From: Echinarachnius parma
Lineage: Eukaryota > Echinodermata > Echinoidea > Clypeasteroida > Echinarachniidae
DNA length: 64,000 nucleotides
Assembly: GCA_037951105.1 (NCBI GenBank)
Contig: JBAMJV010005517.1
Location: 101,965-165,964, forward strand
Direction of reading: 5' to 3'
Under the pieces are notes generated by a model that was given only the letters and a program-made list of their open reading frames with translations, was not told where the DNA came from and made no database searches. Both the position numbers and the translations under genes were made by a program. Positions 1-12,100 of this stretch are shown one piece after another; position 1 is the first letter of the stretch, and every line of letters starts with the position of its first letter.

Positions 1-183
1 GTATAAAATATGTTTCATATACTAAAACGGATCATATATTATCTACAATGAAAATGAAAAGAGTCGTGTAGTAACAATTTCAAATCTGAAAGAGACAGTA
101 CTGTAATGGCAAACATATACATGCCAAAGCAAATGTCTAAAGGAGAGCAAAATGAATGCTTTATTTTGTTTATATTTTTGCAG

Positions 184-3100
184 TCGCATGTGCTCAACGT
201 CTTTACTGTGATGGATTTCCAGATGATCTTTGGCATGTCAGAAATGAACCCAAGAACGTTGCAATACTACGTTTTAAATATGAACTCTGATGTGTTCATG
301 GAGATAGTGGGAACGTATGCGACGGTAATTCTACCAATTCCTCTTTCTTTCTTTCTTCCTGTAATTGTCTTTACTAAATATAGTGATATTAATGATTCAA
401 TCTGTGTAAAAACTTGTTCTGGTTAGATAAAATATTGAGAGTCTTAGAGAGGAAGATGTGGAGAAAAAATTTGAATTTCTTTTCTGCCATTTTTCCACCA
501 AATATTTTAGCATTTTATGCATTTCTAAATAATTTGAGTAAACATCAATCCCAATATCAGTAACAAAACAACATTTTTCAGGAGACAAATTTGTTTGTAT
601 AAAGCCTTGAAATCGGGACGTCCCAATTATTTTTTTTAAAAGTCTTATTTATCCAGGTTACCCTCTTTTTTGCTCTGTTCTGCCAGAGGGACCTGCATTC
701 AGCCATTTTGTATACTCTGACTCTGACTCTGGTATATGTTTAGCCTCCAGTGGTCCTTGTGTGTTTTTCAGGTGTGTAGATAGTGTACGATCCTATGATT
801 CTAGTAAGCCTCCACCGGGAGGCTAGGCGGCCACCTGGTCTCTCAGCCAAAATTTTGTCCATATTTACAACATTAAAAGGTTGGCAGGTATGCTACTGGT
901 CAAGCTAATCTGCATGAAAATAGCTAAAATAGCTCTCTAAAATTTCTTCTGCACTGAACCCTATGCAAATTTAAGGAACCCTTTTTTATGAATTTCAGAG
1001 GCTGAATCACCATGTTTGCTTGTATGCCTCCACAACAAGGTGGCCAGAGGCATTGAGTTTTCTGGGTTGTCCATCCGTCCTTCGGTCCGTACGTCCCGTT
1101 TTTTATCTAAAATACGGATAGATGGATTACCGCCAAACTTGGTACATGTATGTACTTGAGGAACCAAAGAACTGATTAGTTTTGGGATCATGAGGTCATA
1201 GGTCATGGGGCTTGTTATAAAAAATTGGTCAAAGGCGGAGGCATCCATTTTAGACTGTGCAGTCAAAGGTCCATCTAGTTTTTTCCTGATTTCTTCTTTT
1301 TTAATGTTTTTATTAGGAACCTGATTTTGCTCCTCTGTCCACCAAGAGTGTGATTGTGGATGCGGCCATTAATCACATTGGACCTGTCTCCGAGTGGACC
1401 CCCTACAACGTCAGCCAGATCCAGTATGCAGTGTGTGGTCTCAGTGGACACCATCTAAGAGAGACGGCACCAGACACATTCATAACTATGTAAATAAACT
1501 TTTTTTTCTCTCTATTGACGTTCAATAATAATAATAACGATGTTTTGATTGTTAAAGCCAACATGATTGATGATCATCTCTAAGCGCTGCACAATATAAC
1601 ATTGGACCTGTCTCTTGATGGACCCCATACAATATCAGCCAGATACAATATGCTGTGTGTGGTCTCAATGGACACCATCTAATGCCCGGCGCAGACAGAG
1701 CCGACTCGACTGGTTGTCATTCCGATCGGCTCAGTTTTCAGTGCCTCGCGACACACATTTTGCCAGTCGAGAGACAGTCGGATGCCAGTTAGGGCCGATT
1801 CAACACGATAAATCTGCTCCGACCGACCGGGCCCAACTCTAGCCTGATTTAAACCAGTCGGATCGGGTCGAGTCGGCTCTGTCTGCTCCGGGCTTAAGAG
1901 AGACGGTACATGCAGACACATTTTGATGTAGGGAATTTATATTTTTCTCTCTCTATTCTGTTTAATTCGAGAAATGGCAGGAAAATTGTTTTCTATCAAG
2001 TATACTGTTAAGTAATTGTCAGTATAATGACCACCAAATTATTGCCAAACCTGGACTAGGATTTTGTTTAGGGAGGCAAGTCAATGGTTGTTCTAATCTA
2101 AGCCTCCCACTACAGTTATTGCATTCAGTTCTTAACCTGTTTACTACGAGATTCTGAAACCCCCATAGACTTTGTACATAGCCTACCCGGTTCACGTAAG
2201 CAACGGGTTAAAAATAGAGTAAACAATGAAGTTTGGCCACTTAATTTACCTACAAGTACTCATTAGGCGCTGGTCTGTTCTTGAATGGTGTACTGTTTAC
2301 AGCTAAATAATAATCTAAATAGCTTATTTGTTTACATTTACTTTTCAATTATTTTAACAGGATAATCCTTGCCATCAGCCACTGCCAGGAAACAGGACAC
2401 CTTGACAAGCGTCTCGGAGATGATGTGGTACGAGCAGCCGAATCTCACTGGGGTAGTGTGGAGAGGTGGTTTTTCTATCACTTCAGTTTAATGGAACCCT
2501 TCCTGGGGAACTTGCATCTATCTCAGTGGGAGCATATCAGTCCAGAATTTGTAAGTGCTATTTGGTTACTACTAATAATGTTATTCTTCCATAAAAATGG
2601 TGAGGCAGGTTGTCAGGTATTTTTGATGATTAAAAACTTTATCATTCCACCAAAGAAAAGGAAAAGAAGTGAACTTCCATCTATCTCAGTGGGAGCATAT
2701 CAGTCCAGAATTTGTAAGTGCTATTTGGTTACTACTAATAATGTTATTCTTCCATAAAAATGGTGAGGCAGGTTGTCAGGTATTTTTGATGATTAAAAAC
2801 TTTATCATTCCACCAAAGAAAAGGAAAAGAAGTGAACTTCCATCTATCTCAGTGGGAGCATATTAGTCCAGAATTTGTAAGTGCTATTTGGTTACTACTT
2901 ACTATAATTTCATTCTTCCATAAAAATGGTGAGGTAGGTTGTCAGGTATTTTTGATAAAGGAAAACATCATTCCACCAAAGAAAAGGACAAGAAGTGCAG
3001 GCATACACAACGCTCGACATTAACGCTTGCCCGATTGCCCGGGGCAAGTAAAAATTCTTGTCGGGCAAGTAAAATGTCATAAATGGTCTATGTTAGTTGC

Positions 3101-6100
3101 CCGATCGGGCAACTATAAAACTACACAACTACGGAAATAATTCCGACTTATTTATCGTCCGTCGGAGTTATAAATTAGCGCAAATTACGGCACTCATTTC
3201 GACTGTTTATCGTCCGCGATTAAGCTTTAAAACTTATAAAAAGCGCATTTTCTCGAAGCGCATTATCGTAACTTTGTTCGCTAATTTCAAGAAGATGATA
3301 ACGATATTTCCAGATTAGGTTGACATCGCTTTATCGGCAATCATTTTGATATTGCCTGCTCTTATTTTGCGATGATGAAAACAAAGTTTCAGATTTATTT
3401 TGCGTCATATTCTCGAAGCGCATTATCGTAACTTTGTTCACTAATTTCAAGAAGATGATAACGATATTTCCAGATTAGTTTGACATCGCTTTATCGGCAA
3501 TCATTTTTATATTGCCTGCTCTTATTTTGCGATGATGAAAACGAAGTTTCAGATTTATTTTGCGTCATATTCTCGAAGCGCATTATCGTAACTTTGTTCG
3601 TTAATTTCAAGAAAATGATAACGATATTTCCAGATTAGTTTGACATCGCTTTATCGGCAATCATTTTGATATTGCCTGCTCTTATTTTGCGATGATGAAA
3701 ACGAAGTTTCAGATTTATTTTGCGTCATATTCTCGAAGCGCATTATCGTAACTTTGTTCGCTAATTTCAAGAAGATGATAACGATATTTCCAGATTAGTT
3801 TGACATCGCTTTATCGGCAATCATTTTGATATTGCCTGCTCTTATTTTGCAATGATGAAAACGAAGTTTCAGATTTAGTTTGCGTCATATTCTCGAAGCG
3901 CATTATCGTAACTTTGTTCGCTAATTTCAAGAAGATGATAACGATATTCCAGATTAGTTTGACATCGCTTTATCGGCAATCATTTTTATATTGCCTGCTC
4001 TTATTTTGCGATGATGAAAACGAAGTTTCAGATTTAGTTTGCGTCATATTCTCGAAGCGCATTATCGTAACTTTGTTCGCTAATTTCAAGAAGATGATAA
4101 CGTTATTTCCAGATTAGTTTGACATCGCTTTATCGGCAATCATTTTGATATTGCCTGCTCTGATTTTGCGATGATGAAAACAAAGTTTCAGATTTATTTT
4201 GCGTCATATTCTCGAAGCACATTATCGTAACTTTGTTCACTAATTTCAAGAAGATGATAACGATATTTCCAGATTAGTTTGACATCGCTTTATCGGCAAT
4301 CATTTTTATATTGCCTGCTCTTATTTTGCGATGATGAAAACGAAGTTTCAGATTTATTTTGCGTCATATTCTCGAAGCGCATTATCGTAACTTTGTTCGC
4401 TAATTTCAAGAAAATGATAACGATATTTCCAGATTAGTTTGACATCGCTTTATCGGCAATCATTTTGATATTGCCTGCTCTTATTTTGCGATGATGAAAA
4501 CGAAGTTTCAGATTTATTTTGCGTCATATTCTCGAAGCGCATTATCGTAACTTTGTTCGCTAATTTCAAGAAGATGATAACGATATTTCCAGATTAGTTT
4601 GACATCGCTTTATCGGCAATCATTTTTATATTGCCTGCTCTTATTTTGCGATGATGAAAACGAAGTTTCAGATTTAGTTTGCGTCATATTCTCGAAGCGC
4701 ATTATCGTAACTTTGTTCGCTAATTTAGAGAAGATGATAACGATATTCCAGATTAGTTTGACATCGCTTTATCGGCAATCATTTTTATATTGCCTGCTCT
4801 TATTTTGCGATGATGAAAACGAAGTTTCAGATTTAGTTTGCGTCATATTCTCGAAGCGCATTATCGTAACTTTGTTCGCTAATTTCAAGAAGATGATAAC
4901 GTTATTTCCAGATTAGTTTGACATCGCTTTATCGGCAATCATTTTGATATTGCCTGCTCTTATTTTGCGATGATGAAAACGAAGTTTCAGATTTATTTTG
5001 CGTCATATTCTCGAAGCGCATTATCGTAACTTTGTTCGCTAATTTCAAGAAGATGATAACTTATCATGCGCTTCGAGAATATGACGCAAAATAAATCTGA
5101 AACTTCGTTTTCATCATCGCAAAATAAGAGCAGGCAATATCAAAATGATTGCCGATAAAGCGATGTCAAACTAATCTGGAAATATCCTTATCATGTTCTT
5201 GAAATTAGCGAACAAAGTTACGATAATGCGCTTCGAGAATATGACGCAAAATAAATCTGAAACTTCGTTTTCATCATCGCAAAATGAGAGCAGGCAATTT
5301 CAAAATGATTGCCGATAAAGCGATGTCAAACTAATCTGGAAATATCGTTATCATCTTCTTGAAATTAGCGAACAAAGTTACAATAATGCGCTTCGAGAAT
5401 ATGACGCAAAATAAATCTGAAACTTCGTTTTCATCATCGCAAAATAAGAGCAGGCAATATCAAAATGATTGCCGATAAAGCGATGTCAAACTAATCTGGA
5501 AATATTGTTATCATCTTCTTGAAATTAGCGAACAAAGTTACGATAATGCGCTTCGAGAATATGACGCAAAATAAATCTGAAACTTCGTTTTCATCATCGC
5601 AAAATAAGAGCAGGCAATATCAAAATGATTGCCGATAAAGCGATGTCAAACTAATCTGGAAATATCGTTATCATGCGTGCTCTTATTTTGCGATGATAAC
5701 ACTGATGTTTTAGTAGTCCTAGTCCGACAGACGATACATGTCATGAGTCGACATAAATGCCGTGATTTTACCGTTTTCGTTCTCAAATAGAAGCCAAAAC
5801 AAAACGTTTTGAATATTAGTCAATAAAATTATCATCGTCATCATGCTTATTTAATAAGTCCGACAGAAGACAAATCAGTCGAAATGAATGCCAAAATGTT
5901 ACTGATTGCAGTTATCCAAATGATGCGAAAACATTTTGATTATTACTTAATATAATCATCATTGAAAGTATGCTTATTTAATAAGTCCGACAGACGATAA
6001 ATGAGACGAAATAAATGCCAGAATGTTACTGATTGCTGTATTTTTACCGATGGGTTTTTCAAAATGTAGCGAAAACGTATTTCTTCAGACCTCAGTAACT

Positions 6101-9100
6101 TATAACATGAAATTATCATATATTTGTAAGAACATGATATTTGTTATGTTTTTCTTTGTTTTTCATTTTCGGGCAAGTAAGTTTTCTATTCGGGCAAGTA
6201 AAATTTGAAAAAACCTTATTTTACTTGCCCGACTGGGCAAGTGAAAAAAAAAGTTAGTGTGGAGCATTGGCATACATGTTTATTTCGACAGGGATAACTT
6301 ATAAAATACCCTTTTCTCTATTATTTTTTTTTGCTACTAGGTATATGTGTAATTATGCTTATATAAATGTTTATTTTCTTTGATTTGTACAGATTTACCG
6401 CCATCTAGGATTTTTTGCATCTATAGATTTACGGCGACACGAAGGAAGGGTTATCATTGACAAGCTAAAGTCGCATAGCAATTGGACCTGGTCAGAAGAA
6501 CAGGTCGAGGGGTGAGTGACAGTAACCCTTGTCAATAAAATAAGATGATGGTGGTGGTGATGATGATGATGATAATGATAATGAGGAGGAGGATGAGGAC
6601 AATGTTGGTGGTGGTGGAGGTGGGGGTGGTTGCAATGACGATGATGGTGAATAGCGATTAAATAAGGATTAATATTTTATTTGCATATTCATCTTGATAT
6701 TCCAAAGTTGCTCAATATCTTGTTTAAATAACTTTCTTGATTTTTTCCCAAAAAATGTACTCACCATTATGTCTCATGTGACAAATTTAGCAATATCTTT
6801 TCGTGAGATATAACTGCCAAACTAATAGTATGATATTTTGAATGAACCGCTGACATTAAATGAAAAGTAAAATTTGTATGAAAAAGACTTTTTACTCATT
6901 TCATAGGCTGCATATGTTGACACCGTTTCTAACCATGAGGGAGTTCAAGATGATGTCGGGCGATGGACATATCCCGATTGAAGCTCTGGCAAGCATGAAG
7001 GATTCCTTCACAGGCATGCGGGTATAAAGTCATCAATGATTTGAAATTATTCATCTATTGAAAGCAGTTTAACTCAATTTAATACTGTTGAGATATAATA
7101 TCATAGGGCAATGCAAAATGTTCTGTAGAAATAAGCGGAAAATATACTGAGTATATTTATGGTAGATTATTTAAATATATAAATCCTGTAGTGATGAATA
7201 ATAACTGCTAAATAACTACATAACAGTGAATTTGGGATATAACATTTCTAGTTTTATGTACATTTGACCCAATGTATTTTGTTTATTACGTTTTATAAAG
7301 TTTACATGTACACTTTTTACCTTCATTCAGTAAAAATTAAGTTTTTAGTAAGTTGTACAAATTTGATTTGATTTATTTGTTTTTATATCCCTAGCAAACC
7401 AAAGAGCTGGTCAAAATGATGACAAGTTCTTACGGTAATGCGGACACATGGTCTGCAGATACGCTGCGCTCAATCGGCTCCAGTGCTAGAGGGCTGAATG
7501 CTGACCAACTGGATCATATTCCAGACAGCTCGATTCGGGACGCCATCTCAGACATTGCAGATTCTGACTTCTCGCCGAAGCAGAAGCGCGTCGTCATGGA
7601 GAAGTACCGGAGGGCCAGGGCAAGCAATGGAACCACTGTAAGTACAGTCAAACCTGTCTATAAAGACCACCAAAGGAAGACTGGTCTGTATAAGCAGGTG
7701 GTATTCATATATACTGTACATATTCATTTGCATGTAAACTGCCTGAAAAGGAAGTCAAGAAATATGTTCTTTATAGACTGGCAGTCTTAATACAAATGCA
7801 GGTGGGTGCTTGAGCAAGTTTTACTGTCAGTATAAACATTGTTGATTAAGAAAGAGTATAGGGCACTAAGTCACATTTTCTACTTCAGAGATATACTGTA
7901 CATGTTGATAAATTGGAAGACCTGTAGAAACCAATGTAGCTTTCTTTATTTTTTCATATATATTTAAACAAATAGAAACTATTAATCTAAAAATTTGGTA
8001 TCTAATACAGGTAGAGGTAACTCCATCTACAACATGATACATTTGTATGCATGAAATAACTGACTCTAGGACCAATATCACTTAGCAAGGTAGCAAGGAC
8101 TTTGGTCGGCTGAAAGTTAAACGTAGGATAAACTGAAGGCTGATATAATATAGCCACTGCACTCTAAAACAAGGATTTATAAAGAGCTATTTATCTCTTG
8201 AAAATAAGCATATTTGTATGCTTACTGTTGGTGATGTGTTGACTGACTAAAATATATGAATGCTCATAATCATTTTGATATGTAGACACTGACTGGAGAT
8301 GATTTGAAGGACCTTAAAGGTCTGGTGACGGGCCTCAGTAGCAAGGACTTTGGACAGATGAAAAAAGGATGAGCAAGGAGTAATTTATCTTAAAAGCTTT
8401 GTTACATGATGACAAAAACAAATTCCATGATTACTGTTATTATATATCAATGCAATAAAATCATATTAATACTCATCATTTTAATATGTAGACGCTGACA
8501 GGAGCCGATTTAAAGGACCTTAAAGGTCTGGTGACAGGCATCAGTAGCAAGGACTTTGGACGTATGAGTCCAGAGGATATGCGGGGAGCTGTTGACGTCC
8601 TGGCCGAAAATGCACAGAATATGAATCCGACGCAGAAGAGACAAATCCTGAAAACGGTAAGACTTCAAAAATACAATCTTTGCCGGAATTCACATCAGAG
8701 GGTCATATTGAACTCTAGGTTATTGTAGTCAATAGATTTCATGTGAATACACTATTCGTTTAATTACATCCATTGACATTGTGACATTTAACCCAGGGTT
8801 AATTTTAACCTGTTTTTGAGAAATATTTTGTTCAGCTTCCCCAATTGTTGAATGGAATATGAAATGACATGGCATGATTTTCTAAATGATTGGTTCCTTG
8901 ATTAGAAAAATCTAGAGTAGATATCAAGTCATTCCAAAATTAATGTAAATAAATGTATAATATAGAATTAAAATTTCCTATTTCAAATCTCAGATCAGCA
9001 ACTCTTCAGGAGGGCTTGATGAAGCATGGACATCAACAGGAGAAATAGCACAAAAGCTTCTCTCTCAAAGTTATCGATTCACCAGAAGTTGTAGAGTCTC

Positions 9101-12100
9101 TGATGTCTATGGCTGTTAATTGCATTAATTAATACTGTAGTTACTGATTGTTGTACAGTAAAATCTTTTAATTATTTGTATTAAATCTCAGATCAGCAAC
9201 TCAACAGGAGGGCTAGGTGAAGCACTGATATCACTAGGAGACATCGCCCAAGAACTTCCTCTCAAAGTCCTGGATTCACCAGACGTTGTGGAGTCCCTGT
9301 TCTCTGTGGCCAGTGATGAGGGTGAATATGCTAGTCAGGTCATGAATGTGGGCAAGATGCACTGGACACGAAGACAGGTAAAGCCCAACTCACACAGAGC
9401 TGACTCGACCCAACTCCAACTGGTTTTCAGTCAGGCTAGAGGCCGGTCATATCAGTCAGAGCCAACTCAACCCGCTCCAACTCGTTTTCTGTCAGGGCAT
9501 GATCAGTTGGAGTTGATGCGGATCGGCCTCGCCTAACTCCCAACTGGCAAAACCATTCTCTTGAAGCAATGCGTACCGACTAAATCTGTCTTTAAACTAG
9601 TTGGATCTGTTCAAGTCGGCTCTCTGTACATCAGGCTTAAGAGTCATGCTGGCACTAGCCTCTCAAAGAGGAAAAAGACAAAGTGGCCTTTATATAAGTG
9701 TTCTCTGATAGAGATGTTCATTTACACGTTGCATGGACATACAGTTTTTAAGAGAATCAAGTTGTGTGAACTTAAATCCATTGACAGTTAGTCTTTATAG
9801 ACAGATTATTTTACATACAAACTGATTTCTCAGGGTCTTTATAGGTAGACGACCTTTTTGTACATGTTGTTGCTATAAGCAGGTTTTACTGCATTTTTGT
9901 AGTACTTGTATTACATGAAGACTGAAGCTATTTGACTTGAATAAACAAAAAATAAATACAGAAACAGTTACCGTTATCAAAAGTTAATCCTTCAAAGAAT
10001 TTCAACATTTTGATATCTGTAACTATTAAGACTTTAATTGCTCATCTGAAATTTCCTTCACCCATTATACAAATGATGCACAGGTTTGAGTGAGTCGGTC
10101 GGAATTGTGTGCACAAGGTACCTTTGAGTGGGTTTTAGACCAAATTGTGTGCACACAATTCCACGACCCTCAAATAAAACCTGTACATCATGGTACATCA
10201 TAGATGCATGGCAAAATCATGCATCCGGTAATTACCGACGCATGGCACTGACAATGGCAATATCAAATCAATTCCATGGATGGTTAGTGCAGTGGCAGTG
10301 CATTCACAATGTACGTTGTATTGTTACTGTTCGCCATCTTGAGGTAAACTCACTAACTGGGAAATTGGTGGTGTCGATCCGATATATCGCGTGGATATTG
10401 TGTATATCGTGTTGATATCGATAATATCCCGTGCAGCCAGTAAACAAAAATTACATGGCGATACACGGCAATTGACCAATCAGAATGCAGGGATTCTTCT
10501 ACCCATTTTATAAAAGATTATTTACATTACAACTCATTCATGGTATTCTTCATCAACAGAGTGCAAAGTTGGTGAAAACATTCATGGAAGAGGTGGAAAT
10601 GGAGCAAATGTCAGAGACTACAATGAGGTAAGAGCATGAACAAGAAAACATTAATCTGGTTTGTTCTTTAAAATGGAACATTCTAGGTCACGAAGCTATG
10701 AAATGAAAATTCATAATTCACTTTAAACCTGACTTTCAAAAATGGGAGAAAATAAATATTTTTGCCTTGTTGTTTTTTGTTTATTTTTGTTTTTCAAACA
10801 AATGATTTAGTTAACCAGGGTACTTTTTTTTTCTGTGCATAAGGTCACTGGGAACATTGGCAACAGGTTTCCAGTGTGTTGAGATCAACAAACAATATGT
10901 CATTGTTTTATTTTTATTTGTTTCCCTCTGTGTATAAGGATCACATGCTACACATGCAATCAACAACTTTACGTGTATTACTTTTATTTCTTCAAACAAG
11001 TTATGCAGTTTATATTTCTCTGTGCATAAAGATCACTGGGTATATTATCAAAAGGTTTTCTTCTTTTTTTAAATCAACTAATAAAGTGTCATTACCCACG
11101 CCGATGAAATCGGCAGGGGGTTATGTAAAGGGTTCCGTATGTTTGTTTGTTTGTTTGTTTGTTTGTTTGTTTGTTTGTTTGTCTGTTTTTTTTGTTTTTT
11201 TTGTTTTTGTTTGTGTACAAGATAACTAGAGAACGGGTGAACGGATTTGCACCAAATTTTCAGGGAATGTTTGGATAGTGACATGGAAGAATCGATTAGA
11301 TTTTGGTGATGATTGGTTGACCCCTGCAAATTCTGTGGAACCTTGAAGTTTGAGTATGTATTTAATGCACGTGTGTGCCTAAATAATATCTGCACGTTAT
11401 AGGCGCGGTACGGTAACCTCGCTGAATCCAATCGAGCAGCAACTAACAAGTTTAGTCCAGGTGTGCATCGCGATCGCGCGCACGGTACCATATGTTATGG
11501 TACGGTACTTTCGATTCCGGGTTAATTAATACGGAACGGAATTGAATTGCAACACGCTGATCTGAACTTTGAAGCGCCAAGAAATTGGTAAGTTTCCGAA
11601 AAATACATTTATTTATTTAATAATTATTATTGACCCGACACTAATGTGAAGATGAACAGATGTTCATTTTTACATATTGAATACATCTAGACTGGTTAGA
11701 ATCAGGAAAATAGGGGAAAATGGATTGATTATACAAAAGTAAAAAGAATTTCGAAAATTGCGTCTGAATGTCCTTCCGTTACCGTGGAATTGCCCCACTG
11801 CAGTTCGCCAGTTGCAGTCGCAAAATAATAATTAATGGCATTAATGCACACATCCTGGCCCAATGACCAGAACAATGGTGATGATCCTCTCAAGTGGACA
11901 ATTTACATGCAATTTAAACTTATACGCTTAAGATAAACATACAGTTCATACACTCGTTCTGTTCAACGGTTGATCACTATGTTTTTAGGATGCATCGGTA
12001 AGCAAAACAGGGTTGAGGCCGACGAAGGGGTAGAACAGGGCTAATGGGAGGCGTGGGTATGCTGACTTTGTCGGCCTTCTAGTTGTTTATGTATTTGTTT

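Noticed and set aside
3251..5680. Open frames of 67-105 residues in the 160 bp satellite
   Set aside because: They are translations of a tandem repeat with the same phrases; no start context, no splice evidence, and the repeat lies inside a mobile element.
3251..5680. CRISPR-like array
   Set aside because: The whole 160 bp unit is repeated with no unique spacers, and the genome is eukaryotic.
7640..7900. Exon extension after the donor at 7637 (frame stays open to 7790)
   Set aside because: The GTAAGT donor and in-phase joining to 8492 are convincing. The stretch after it (ACCTGTCTATAAAGACCACC and TATAAGCAGGT) is a dispersed repeat phrase also seen near 9790-9890 and 34865-34980.
11078..11491. 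Minus-strand 137-residue frame
   Set aside because: Runs through a (TTTG)n tract of a Helitron-like element; no domain.
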